Part shown: one piece after another, positions 1 to 8,003 of the stretch
How the letters are laid out: every line of letters starts with the position of its first letter
Position numbering within the stretch: the first letter of the stretch is position 1
Source of the DNA: Sulfurimonas sp. RIFOXYB12_FULL_35_9
Lineage (GTDB): Bacteria; Campylobacterota; Campylobacteria; Campylobacterales; Sulfurimonadaceae
Assembly: GCA_001829715.1 (NCBI GenBank)
Contig: MICC01000120.1
Location: 176 to 54,207 of the forward strand
Reading direction: 5' to 3'
DNA length: 54,032 bases
Position numbers and translations under genes: made by a program
The notes under the pieces: generated by a model
The model's database searches: none
Told to the model about the DNA's origin: nothing
What the model saw: only the letters and a program-made list of their open reading frames with translations

Positions 1-1
1 C

Positions 2-1780
2 AACACCTTAGATTTTGATATATTAGAAATTCAAACATATACAAGAGTAAATAAAGACAGAACAAATGCAGATTGGGAAGAGATAAGCGTAGAGGAGATG
101 CATAAGCTTGATGATGCTTCTATGCTCTTAAATGAAAATTTTCAAATTAAGCAAGAGTATGAAGTCGAGATATTTACTAAAGAAGATGACAATGTATTTA
201 AAAACCTGCATGCTGCTATTGGAGCAAATGCGACAAAATGTAAAATATATTTGAGCATAAAAGCCGGTTCAGAAATAGTAGCTCATCCGAACTTTGAAGA
301 AGATTTTTTAAGATATATAAATAAAAGTAAAATCAGAGCAGGGATATTGGTAAATATTTTTGATGAGATGGTTAAGGATGTTGTTTCTAAAATTTCTGCA
401 CTTGCAAAAGTCGGCGGAAATATAAAATATGATAAAAATCAAACAATACTTATTGCAGATGCATATGAGCCTACTGCTACAATAAATGATGATTTTATAG
501 TTCATTATGACAAAAAGAGTCCAGCAAGTAATGGCGATAAAGTAGATTATGCCAAGAGAGGTTTTATTCATAGTGTTTTAGAGGGTGATATAGTCATGGA
601 GTATATTAAGCCGAAAAAAGGCAAACCGGGCAGAAACTGCCGCGGTGAATTTTTAGAGCCTGCAGAGCCTGAAATAAAAAACATACCGGATTTTAATGTT
701 GATAATACGATAGAAGTTATAGATAATAAAGACAGCATTTTATACCGTGCAAGAGTAAGCGGATATATAGCTCAAGAAGCAAAGGTATATCAGATTAAAA
801 CTGATATGGATGTTGGAGAGATTAGTTTTAAGACGACTGGTTCTGTTTTTACAGGACTAGACTCAGATGTGGCTATAAGTGTAAAAGAGAATGATTCATT
901 AAAAGATGCTATCGGGACAGGCATGGAGGTCGAGGTTAGTGAAATTGATATTAAAGGGAATGTAGGACCAAATGCCAAAGTACATGCTAAAAGAGCTACG
1001 GTAGAAGGACAAACTCATAGAGATTCTCAAATGATTGCAGATGATTTGACTATAAATATTCATAAAGGTGTCGCAGTCGGAGATAATATAAAAATTAACA
1101 GACTCGAAGGCGGAACCGTTGATGGAAAAAAAGTAGAAATTTCTCAAGCAGTCGGAGGAAATATAAGAGCAAAAGAGGTAGAAATAGGGTTGTGCGGATC
1201 TCATGTTAAAGTAACTGCTTCAAGATTGATAGAAATTCAAAAACTTCAGGGAAGCGAAAACGTATTTACGATTGACCCGCTAGTACAAAAGGATAAAAAA
1301 GATGGACTTAGCGAGAATAAGCATGAAATAGAACAGCTCAGAATAAGTGTGGATGAGATAAAAAAAGAGGTAGATAAATATAAAAAACTTGTTAAAGATA
1401 ATTCTGCTTCTTTTAATGAAGTAAAACAGAGATTGCTTCATTATAAAAAAAACGGTATAAAAATGCCGGCATCTTTTGTTACAAAATATAAACAGTTCAA
1501 TAAAATACAAGAGCATCTGGAAAATATAATGCAAGAGTATAATGTCAAAAATGATAAGCTTCTTCTATTAGCAACAAAAACGGTCTCTTTTCAAGATAAT
1601 ATAGTAGATGCTAGAATTATCAATAGAGATAGATGGGTTGGACATAATGAATTGATTTTCAAGTTGGTTGACCCGCCGGTTCAGCTTGTTTATAAGCCAA
1701 AAGAGGGTTCTCATGATAAGATATTTGCTATTGTAGAGACTGAAGATGGAGTTTTTGAAATTCAGGCGGTGCATAAGTGA
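2..1780 (+). CDS. fapA: FapA (DUF342) flagellar assembly-type protein, 5' partial
   Basis: The reading frame is open from base 2 with no stop and no convincing ribosome site before the first ATG at 98, so the gene begins outside the window; about 592 residues are visible. The middle (roughly residues 200-400) has the repetitive Gly/Val-rich beta-helix character of DUF342/FapA proteins (for example VGPNAKVHAKRATVEG, VDGKKVEISQAVGGNIRAKEVEIG cut into similar turns). It is followed by a Lys/Glu-rich predicted coiled coil and a small C-terminal beta domain. FapA family members are linked to polar flagellum assembly in gamma-proteobacteria; the role in Campylobacterota is inferred. Its TGA stop overlaps the GTG start of ruvA, so the two are probably co-translated. 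Confidence 0.8.
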   Translation, partial: NTLDFDILEIQTYTRVNKDRTNADWEEISVEEMHKLDDASMLLNENFQIKQEYEVEIFTKEDDNVFKNLHAAIGANATKCKIYLSIKAGSEIVAHPNFEEDFLRYINKSKIRAGILVNIFDEMVKDVVSKISALAKVGGNIKYDKNQTILIADAYEPTATINDDFIVHYDKKSPASNGDKVDYAKRGFIHSVLEGDIVMEYIKPKKGKPGRNCRGEFLEPAEPEIKNIPDFNVDNTIEVIDNKDSILYRARVSGYIAQEAKVYQIKTDMDVGEISFKTTGSVFTGLDSDVAISVKENDSLKDAIGTGMEVEVSEIDIKGNVGPNAKVHAKRATVEGQTHRDSQMIADDLTINIHKGVAVGDNIKINRLEGGTVDGKKVEISQAVGGNIRAKEVEIGLCGSHVKVTASRLIEIQKLQGSENVFTIDPLVQKDKKDGLSENKHEIEQLRISVDEIKKEVDKYKKLVKDNSASFNEVKQRLLHYKKNGIKMPASFVTKYKQFNKIQEHLENIMQEYNVKNDKLLLLATKTVSFQDNIVDARIINRDRWVGHNELIFKLVDPPVQLVYKPKEGSHDKIFAIVETEDGVFEIQAVHK

Positions 1781-2343
1781 TAGTTGGTTTGAGAGGAAAA
1801 ATTTTATATAAAGAGCCGTCATTTGTACACATAGATGTAAATGGCGTGGTTTATGAGGTATTTATCTCACTTGGGAGTTTTTCTGCCCTAGGCGGTGATG
1901 AGGTAAAGCTTTTTACTTCTCATATCATTAGAGAAGATGCCCAGTTACTTTACGGTTTTTTGGAGATAAGTGAAAAAAAACTATTTGAGAGACTTATAAA
2001 AATAAATGGAGTAGGTCCAAAAGTTGCTATGGCTATCTGTTCAACCTATACGCCTGCGCAATTTGGAGTTGTAATAAACAACAAAGATATAAACGGCGTA
2101 AAAAAAGTTCCCGGAATCGGACCTAAAAATGCCGGAAGAATTTTAGTTGAGTTAAGCGGTTTTGATGTGGAACTTGTAGCATCGCAAAATGAACCGTTAA
2201 ATCAAGCGTATAATCAGGCAAGCGAAGCATTAGAGTCGCTTGGATTTAAAAAAGAGAAGATATTAAAAGCATTAAGCGAGTGTAGTTCTAACGACACGGC
2301 TTCACTCGTAAAAGAGGCTCTTAGACTTTTAAAAACAATTTAA
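1777..2343 (+). CDS. ruvA: Holliday junction branch migration protein RuvA
   Basis: 188 residues, normal for RuvA, which tetramerises on four-way DNA junctions and loads the RuvB helicase during recombinational repair. The N-terminal OB-fold begins MIVGLRGKILY, followed by two helix-hairpin-helix motifs (GVGPK from residue 78 and GIGPK from residue 114) and a C-terminal three-helix domain (ASEALESLGFKKEKI) that contacts RuvB. The start is the GTG at 1777, overlapping the fapA stop as GTGA. The gene opens a run of cell-wall genes (ddl, murF), an order common in Campylobacterota. ruvB and ruvC are not in the window. Confidence 0.95.
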   Translation: MIVGLRGKILYKEPSFVHIDVNGVVYEVFISLGSFSALGGDEVKLFTSHIIREDAQLLYGFLEISEKKLFERLIKINGVGPKVAMAICSTYTPAQFGVVINNKDINGVKKVPGIGPKNAGRILVELSGFDVELVASQNEPLNQAYNQASEALESLGFKKEKILKALSECSSNDTASLVKEALRLLKTI

Positions 2344-2358
2344 TTAAGGAAATATATA

Positions 2359-3396
2359 TTGAAATTAACTATTTTATTCGGCGGAGCAAGTTTTGAACAT
2401 GAGATTAGCATTGTAAGTGCGATTACACTAAAACAGAAGTTATCAGATTTTGAGTTGAGTTTTATTTTTTGTGATCAAGATCATACGTTTTATCTTATAG
2501 AGCCATCAAAAATGAAAGCGGTCACTTTTTCAAAAGGCGAGCATAAAAAGATGCCTAAACTCTCTCTCTCGCACGGTGCTTTTGTTCAAAAAGGACTCTT
2601 TGGTTCAACTGAGCATGGCGGTGTAATCTTAAATCTTATTCATGGAGCCGATGGAGAAGATGGCTCTATTGCGGCACTTTTGGATTTTTTCTCTATTAAA
2701 TATATCGGTCCTAGAGTTGATGCCAGTGTATTTTCGTATGATAAAAGATATACAAAATGGCTCTGCAATGCCAGAGGTATAAAATGTCTAAACCATGAAG
2801 AGTTAAGTTTAAAAGAGCACAATAATATAAAAATCCCGTATCCGGTAATCATAAAACCTTCAAGACTTGGAAGCTCTATCGGAGTCAGCATTGTAAAAGA
2901 GGAGGGCGAGCTTGACTATGCCCTTGACACTGCATTTGAGTTTGACAGCAGTGTTATAGTCGAACCATTTATACATGGTGTCAAAGAGTACAATTTGGCT
3001 GGTTTTGGAGCAAACGGTAAAATTTATCTATCTATTGTTGAAGAGCCGCATAAAGAGGAGTTCTTGGATTTTGAAAAAAAATATATGGATTTTTCAAGAA
3101 GTGAGCAGGTTTTAAAAGCAGAGATACCAAATGAGCTTATCTTAAAACTCAAAGCAAATTTTGAGAAAATTTATAAAGATCTCTTTGAAGGCGCACTGAT
3201 TAGATGTGATTTTTTTGTGATTGATGGAGAAGTTTACCTTAATGAGATTAACCCGATTCCGGGGTCTATGGCGAACTATCTTTTTGAAGATTTTAAAGGT
3301 TCTATAGAACTTCTTGCAAACTCCCTGCCGCATGCAAAAAGAGCAAGAGTGAATTATGACTATATTCACTCGATCTCTAAAGCAAAAGGGAAGTAA
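2359..3396 (+). CDS. ddl: D-alanine--D-alanine ligase
   Basis: 345 residues. Ligates two D-alanines using ATP to supply the dipeptide that MurF (encoded two genes downstream) adds to the peptidoglycan precursor. The N-terminus (LFGGASFEHEISIVSA) is the typical Ddl opening; an ATP-grasp domain follows with the glycine-rich loop KPSRLGSSIGV near residues 167-177 and the magnesium/active-site segment NEINPIPGSM near the C-terminus. The start is a TTG at 2359 preceded by AAGGAAATA, which fits a ribosome site. Its TAA shares the A with the ATG of the next gene, so translation is coupled. Confidence 0.96.
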   Translation: MKLTILFGGASFEHEISIVSAITLKQKLSDFELSFIFCDQDHTFYLIEPSKMKAVTFSKGEHKKMPKLSLSHGAFVQKGLFGSTEHGGVILNLIHGADGEDGSIAALLDFFSIKYIGPRVDASVFSYDKRYTKWLCNARGIKCLNHEELSLKEHNNIKIPYPVIIKPSRLGSSIGVSIVKEEGELDYALDTAFEFDSSVIVEPFIHGVKEYNLAGFGANGKIYLSIVEEPHKEEFLDFEKKYMDFSRSEQVLKAEIPNELILKLKANFEKIYKDLFEGALIRCDFFVIDGEVYLNEINPIPGSMANYLFEDFKGSIELLANSLPHAKRARVNYDYIHSISKAKGK

Positions 3397-4133
3397 TGGC
3401 GATAAAGTCGATCCAGTTCCATCAACATACTTTAGATATAAGTTATGAGATACTAAATCCGGAGGCTGAAGTTGACTTGATTGTTTTGCACGGCTGGGGC
3501 AGTAATAAAAATTTGATGAAGCAATCTTTTTCGCCTTACATGGACGCTTTTCGCCATATATACATAGATCTCCCGGGGTTTGGAAACTCTACATGTAATC
3601 TCGCTCTTAGCACAAATGACTATGCAAGAGTAGTAGAACTTCTTATTGTTAGCCTAAACGCTTCGAAAGATATAGTTCTCGGTCATTCATTTGGTGGTAA
3701 AGTAGCACTTTTACTTGAGCCTAGAGTGCTTGTTTTGGTTGCAAGTGCCGGAATATACTTACCTAAATCCTTTAAAGTAAGAGCAAAAATAGCACTTTTT
3801 AAACTCTTAAAACTATTTGGACTTGCAAAGTTTAGAGAGTTTTTTGTAGCAAATGATGCAAAAAAACTGAGTGAACCGATGTATCAAACTTTTAAAAATG
3901 TCGTAGATGAAGATTTTTCTGATGAATTTTCCCTCTATAAGGGAAAAGCTCTTTTATGCTGGGGCAGGGATGATACCGCCACACCTCTTAGCAGTGCGAA
4001 GAAGATAGAGAAGCTTATAAAAGATTCTTCTCTTGTGGTTTATGAGGGTGATCACTACTTTTTTATGAATCATGCCAAAGATATATCTAAAAATATAGAA
4101 GAGTCTTTTTTAAAAACTTTGGAGCATAAATAA
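3396..4133 (+). CDS. alpha/beta hydrolase fold protein
   Basis: 245 residues. The fold is recognisable from the oxyanion motif LHGWGSN (31-37), the nucleophile elbow GHSFGG with Ser98, an acidic residue in WGRDD (Asp192/193) and His220 in GDHYFF, which together make a complete catalytic triad. No signal peptide, so it is probably cytoplasmic. It overlaps ddl by one base and murF by one base, so it is wedged between two consecutive peptidoglycan genes and should be expressed with them. The substrate is not identifiable from sequence; esterase or C-C hydrolase activity are both possible. Confidence 0.85.
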   Translation: MAIKSIQFHQHTLDISYEILNPEAEVDLIVLHGWGSNKNLMKQSFSPYMDAFRHIYIDLPGFGNSTCNLALSTNDYARVVELLIVSLNASKDIVLGHSFGGKVALLLEPRVLVLVASAGIYLPKSFKVRAKIALFKLLKLFGLAKFREFFVANDAKKLSEPMYQTFKNVVDEDFSDEFSLYKGKALLCWGRDDTATPLSSAKKIEKLIKDSSLVVYEGDHYFFMNHAKDISKNIEESFLKTLEHK

Positions 4134-5578
4134 TGCAAAATTACGAAATAGCTATAGCGTTCATCACAAATATTCTTTTTGTGAGTGCCTTGGGATGGTA
4201 TCTAATCACAAATCTTCAGTGGTATGACTACAAGCTCTCACGTGCCCTCTTTAAACACCACAAGCCGCACTGGCATGTTATCTACTTCTTCATTCCTTTT
4301 ATAGCTTACTACATGACAGGCAAATATTTTGGCATATTTTTCTTTTTTGCACTTTTGCCCGCTCTGTTTATTTGGCATAAAAATCTTGATAAAAAATTGG
4401 TTCTTACATGGAGAGTAAAAAGATTTTTGATTCTTCTTGTCTCTTTGGTATTTTTTCAAGATCTTCTCTGCACCCTAAAGTCGGCATGTGAAACATACGG
4501 CGTTTTTATGCCGCTTGCTCTGGCTTATATGGGAAGTTTTATGATAGAGAAGTTTCTCTTTTTTGCGTTTAAAAAAGAGGCGAAGAAGAAGCTAAAAAGT
4601 ATGGATAAGCTTCAAATTGTCGCAATTACGGGAAGTTACGGTAAAACAAGCATCAAAAATTTTGTTGCAGAGATTTTATCAAAGAAGTACAGAGTTTACG
4701 CAACGCCAAGAAGTGTAAATACTATAGGCGGAATAGTTAAAGATGTAAATGAATCTCTGCCGAGTGACACAGAAATCTATGTTTGCGAAGCAGGTGCCAG
4801 AGAGAGCGGCGATATCTATGAGATAACTACATTTTTGGAACCTCAAAATGTAGTAGTAGGACGTGTGGGACTTGCTCATGTAGAGTATTTTAAAACACTG
4901 AAAAATATCATTGCAACAAAACTTGAAATTATGCAATCTCCAAGGTTGGAGCGGGCTTTTATCCACACTTCCGTAACGGATGAGCTGCATGAAAAAGTTA
5001 CATTTTTCGGTAATGAGATACAAAACATAAATGCAACCCTAGATGGAACAGACTTTGAGTTAAATTTGGATGGAAATATTCTCTCTCTTCATACAAACGT
5101 TTTAGGCTCTTTTCAAACTATGAACATCTCCGTTGCAGTTCAAATCGCGAAAAGATTTGGCATGAGCGATGAAGAGATTCAAAGTGCCGTGAGTAGACTT
5201 ACCCCTGTCGCACATAGACTTCAGATGATAAAAGCGGGCGGAAAACTCATTCTTGACGATGGTTATAACGGAAATATTGACGGCATGTTAGAGGCTCTAA
5301 GGCTATGCTCTTTACATGGCGGAAGAAAAGTTATAGTGACTCCCGGGCTGGTTGAGAGCAGTGATGAGTTGAACCTGAAATTTATTGAAGCTATAAACAG
5401 TGTCTTTGACATCGCAATCGTAACAGGTTCGTTAAACGCAGAGCTTTTTGATAAAAATCTAAAAGTAAAAAATAAGATTATGCTATCAGATAAGTCAAAA
5501 ATGCAAGAAGTTCTCATCTCTGAGACAAGAGCAGGAGATATCATACTTTTTGCAAATGACGCACCGAATTTTATATAA
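4133..5578 (+). CDS. murF: MurF-type Mur ligase with N-terminal membrane domain
   Basis: 481 residues. The Mur ligase central domain begins with the P-loop GSYGKTS at 167-173 and continues through the conserved acidic EAGARESGDI and the His in VGLAHVEYF; the C-terminal domain has LDDGYNGN. The function expected is ATP-dependent addition of D-Ala-D-Ala to UDP-MurNAc-tripeptide, consistent with ddl upstream. Residues 1-150 are not the usual soluble UMT-binding domain but hold about four to five hydrophobic segments (about 7-29, 48-81, 97-112, 122-145), so the enzyme should be anchored in the inner membrane. Similar membrane-fused MurF proteins are known in Helicobacter/Campylobacter relatives. 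Assignment as MurF rather than another Mur ligase rests on context plus the motif set. Confidence 0.88.
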   Translation: MQNYEIAIAFITNILFVSALGWYLITNLQWYDYKLSRALFKHHKPHWHVIYFFIPFIAYYMTGKYFGIFFFFALLPALFIWHKNLDKKLVLTWRVKRFLILLVSLVFFQDLLCTLKSACETYGVFMPLALAYMGSFMIEKFLFFAFKKEAKKKLKSMDKLQIVAITGSYGKTSIKNFVAEILSKKYRVYATPRSVNTIGGIVKDVNESLPSDTEIYVCEAGARESGDIYEITTFLEPQNVVVGRVGLAHVEYFKTLKNIIATKLEIMQSPRLERAFIHTSVTDELHEKVTFFGNEIQNINATLDGTDFELNLDGNILSLHTNVLGSFQTMNISVAVQIAKRFGMSDEEIQSAVSRLTPVAHRLQMIKAGGKLILDDGYNGNIDGMLEALRLCSLHGGRKVIVTPGLVESSDELNLKFIEAINSVFDIAIVTGSLNAELFDKNLKVKNKIMLSDKSKMQEVLISETRAGDIILFANDAPNFI

Positions 5579-5592
5579 GGCAGAAATAGTCT

Positions 5593-6084
5593 ATGCAAGA
5601 TATCTTATACGCTCCGTGGCGGGATGAATACATAACAAATGACAAAATAGAGGGGTGTGTATTTTGTCATATCAGCGCTCATGTAGAAGAAGATGAAATG
5701 CTACATGTGCTCTATCGTGATGAGCACTGCTTTATTGTTATGAATCGCTATCCTTATACACCGGGACATTTTATGATTATTCCCCATTCTCACACAGACA
5801 AACTTGAAGAGCTGCAAAGTGATGTTTGGCTTCACATGAGTGATTTGGCTCAAAAAGGGGTAAGACTTTTAAAAGAGGGTTTTGGTGCTAATGGCGTAAA
5901 TATCGGTATGAATTTGGGAAAAGCGGGTGGAGCCGGAATAGCCGAGCATATTCATATGCATTTAGTTCCGAGATGGGAAAAAGATACAAATTTTATGACT
6001 ACCATTGTTCAAAATAGAGTTTATTCGACTGATTTTCTTAAAATTTATAAAAAGATAAAGAGTCTAATTCCAAAATATATTTGA
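5593..6084 (+). CDS. HIT family protein (nucleotide hydrolase/phosphorylase)
   Basis: 163 residues. The histidine triad HIHMHLV (His119, His121, His123) and the preceding NIGMNLGKAGGAGI segment mark the Ap4A phosphorylase/HIT branch, enzymes that hydrolyse or phosphorolyse nucleoside phosphoesters. An N-terminal CVFC (Cys22, Cys25) is often seen in this branch and could bind zinc with later histidines. The ATG lies 14 bases after murF, so it probably ends that operon. The precise substrate cannot be read from sequence. Confidence 0.9.
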   Translation: MQDILYAPWRDEYITNDKIEGCVFCHISAHVEEDEMLHVLYRDEHCFIVMNRYPYTPGHFMIIPHSHTDKLEELQSDVWLHMSDLAQKGVRLLKEGFGANGVNIGMNLGKAGGAGIAEHIHMHLVPRWEKDTNFMTTIVQNRVYSTDFLKIYKKIKSLIPKYI

Positions 6085-6110
6085 TGAAATTACGCTTCTT
6101 TATAAAATTT

Positions 6111-6206
6111 TTACTTTTTCTTCTTTAGTATAAAGTAAAAGAGTGCTGCAATAACGATAAATATAACCATTCTTACGGTTAATTCGGTAAAGTCTGTAGT
6201 TTCCAT
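6111..6206 (-). CDS. 31-residue single-span membrane peptide behind tRNA-Gln
   Basis: A short reading frame, missed by usual length cut-offs, encodes METTDFTELTVRMVIFIVIA followed by ALFYFILKKKK. The layout is an acidic, polar N-terminus, one hydrophobic segment of about 16 residues (13-28) and four terminal lysines, which predicts an N-out/C-in inner-membrane peptide by the positive-inside rule. An AAGAAG ribosome-site-like sequence lies a few bases before the ATG. The start codon is only 15 bases beyond the CCA end of the tRNA-Gln on the same strand, so both are probably on one transcript. No family is recognised; coding status is inferred from composition. Confidence 0.5.
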   Translation of the reverse strand: METTDFTELTVRMVIFIVIAALFYFILKKKK

Positions 6207-6221
6207 GATTATCTTCTTTTG

Positions 6222-6296
6222 TGGATGGGGTGAAGGGATTCGAACCCCTGAATGCTGGTACCAAAAACCAGTGCCTTACCGCTTGGCGACACCCCA
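6222..6296 (-). tRNA. tRNA-Gln (TTG anticodon)
   Basis: 75-nt cloverleaf on the minus strand with encoded CCA. Acceptor TGGGGTG pairs with CACCCCA; the anticodon stem CTGGT/ACCAG encloses the loop TTTTGGT, giving anticodon TTG (Gln). T arm has TTCGAAT. It differs by one base in the variable loop (position 44) from the second tRNA-Gln copy at 9892-9966. Confidence 0.97.
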
Positions 6297-6367
6297 ATAT
6301 TATATAAACAAAAACGCAGTAAATATTTTTTGTATTCGTATTTGTAAAACGGGTGGAATTATAAATA

Positions 6368-6389
6368 TAATCGCCTTATAATCGCCTTA
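6368..6389. repeat. tandem 11-bp direct repeat
   Basis: The 11-mer TAATCGCCTTA occurs twice head-to-tail (6368-6378 and 6379-6389) in the 277-base AT-rich gap between tRNA-Gln (minus) and the DUF2156 gene (plus). No gene was found in this gap. It may sit in the promoter zone of either gene, but no clear -35/-10 pair was recognised. Confidence 0.6.
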
Positions 6390-6573
6390 ATTATAGAGGG
6401 GCAAGTTTTACTTTATGTAGAAGTTTTTGAATATTTTATACAAAATTCAGTAACTGATATGTCTTTAAAAACGCCTATAATAAGCTTCTTTAGAGATATT
6501 TAATTTTTTTTTCTTCAAATATAAAAAAAAGATGTATTATTCCGCTATTATTTACAAAAAAACAGGATTTTTT

Positions 6574-7554
6574 ATGGGAAGTTTAACGGTTAACAAACAG
6601 AAATTAAAACCATTTACTATAACTACAAAACCTATTATGGAAAAATATCTTGCAAAAATAGATGTAGATTTAAGTGATTATACTTTTGCCGCAAATTATA
6701 TATGGCTTGCAAACTGCAGCGGATTTTATGCTGTTATAAACAAATGCTTTTGTTTATTTATAATGACAGGCGGCGAACTCACCATGCTCTTGCCTCCTTT
6801 GGGAAAAAAGAAACATATTACCGAGGCAATTGTCAAATGTTTTGAAGTTATGAATGCTAACAACAGTTCACCATACTACTCTCGAATCGATTATGTTCAA
6901 GGATCTATGCTTGAAGAATTTTTGCAAAATAGTGATGAAGCTGAAAGTATGTTTGAGATGCTTGAATCCTATGTTATAGAAAAAAAATTGGTTGATTATA
7001 TTTATGAAGTAAATGCTCTTATTGAACTTCGCGGAAACAGTTACCATACAAAAAGAACAGAGATAAATAAGTTTGTAAAATCCTATTCTGGTTATGTTAT
7101 AGAGCGTTTAGATAGCGTAAAACATAAAGACGAAATAGTGAATCTGTTTAATAAATGGGTCTCTGATAGAATAAAATATATGCCAAAAGAGGAAGCTGAA
7201 GTTTTTTTAGAGGGCATCCATCAAGAGAGACATGCAATAAAGCATATGTTGAAATATTATGAAGAACTTTCACTTATAGGAATTGTTATATATATAAACG
7301 GTGAACTCAAAGGTTTTACAGTAGGCGAGAGAATAAATAAAAACATGGCAACTGTTATTATAGAAAAAACGGATTTTGAAATTCTTGGATGTGCTCAGTT
7401 TATTTTTAGAGAGTTCTCAAAGATGCTAAAAGAGCATTACGGCGTAGAGTATGTAAATGTAGGCGATGATATGGGATTTGAGAATCTTCGTAAAGTTAAA
7501 ATGTCGTATCGTCCGTTTAAACTTGTGCCAAAATATACAATTTATCAAAAATGA
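6574..7554 (+). CDS. DUF2156 protein (phosphatidylglycerol lysyltransferase C-terminal-like)
   Basis: About 326 residues from the chosen start. The pattern LSDYTFAANYIWLAN near the N-terminus and the tandem GNAT-like folds (residues about 25-140 and 180-320, including GNSYHTKRTEINKF and the terminal NVGDDMGFENLRKVKMSY) match the DUF2156/LPG_synthase_C family. Members transfer aminoacyl groups to lipids or act as uncharacterised acyltransferases; the membrane flippase domain of MprF is absent, so lipid lysylation is not implied. I use the ATG at 6574, preceded by ACAGGA, instead of the ATG at 6532, because the extra 14 residues do not resemble the family start. The gene overlaps the next by 4 bases. 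Confidence 0.75.
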   Translation: MGSLTVNKQKLKPFTITTKPIMEKYLAKIDVDLSDYTFAANYIWLANCSGFYAVINKCFCLFIMTGGELTMLLPPLGKKKHITEAIVKCFEVMNANNSSPYYSRIDYVQGSMLEEFLQNSDEAESMFEMLESYVIEKKLVDYIYEVNALIELRGNSYHTKRTEINKFVKSYSGYVIERLDSVKHKDEIVNLFNKWVSDRIKYMPKEEAEVFLEGIHQERHAIKHMLKYYEELSLIGIVIYINGELKGFTVGERINKNMATVIIEKTDFEILGCAQFIFREFSKMLKEHYGVEYVNVGDDMGFENLRKVKMSYRPFKLVPKYTIYQK

Positions 7555-7988
7555 TAATCAGAAAAGCAAAGCCGAGTGATGTTTCTTCACTTTTTGCGTT
7601 GGAGCAAAAACTTTTTTGTGTAGAAAATTTTCCTTTGTCAAGAGCCTCTTTTACATATCATGTGCGAAATAATCTCCTCTATGTTGCAGAAGTTGAAGGA
7701 GATACAGCAGGCTATATTTTGGTGTTGATTAAGCGTGCTAATGCTAAACTCTACTCTATAGGAGTGGGCAGTAGTTACCGTGCTATGGGCATTGCAAAAA
7801 AACTTTTAGAGACCATGTATGCAGAGTTGGCACTTTTAGGTTTTAAGCGTTTATTTCTTGAAGTTCGAGTAGATAATGACATAGCGATATCTTTATATAA
7901 AAAAATGGGCTTTAGCATAGTAAAAAATCTTAAAGCTTTTTATCTTGATGGGTGTGATGCTTATCTGATGAAATTAGATATACAATAG
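7551..7988 (+). CDS. GNAT N-acetyltransferase, RimI-like
   Basis: 145 residues. Acetyl-CoA-dependent N-acyltransferase fold; the pyrophosphate-binding motif A is visible as VGSSYRAMGIAKKLL (an R/Q-x-x-G-x-A/G variant) and motif B as LEVRVDNDIAISLYKKMGF, the latter closely like ribosomal-protein S18 acetyltransferase RimI. Starts with an ATGA overlap on the DUF2156 gene, so both GNAT-fold proteins are probably made together. The substrate is not certain: RimI-like proteins also modify other N-termini. Confidence 0.85.
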   Translation: MIIRKAKPSDVSSLFALEQKLFCVENFPLSRASFTYHVRNNLLYVAEVEGDTAGYILVLIKRANAKLYSIGVGSSYRAMGIAKKLLETMYAELALLGFKRLFLEVRVDNDIAISLYKKMGFSIVKNLKAFYLDGCDAYLMKLDIQ

Positions 7989-8003
7989 TTAAATGGAGAT
8001 AGA

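Noticed and set aside
6100..6297. 65-residue minus-strand reading frame spanning tRNA-Gln
   Set aside because: It translates the tRNA itself; the cloverleaf explains the sequence, and only the shorter downstream frame (6111-6206) has its own start.
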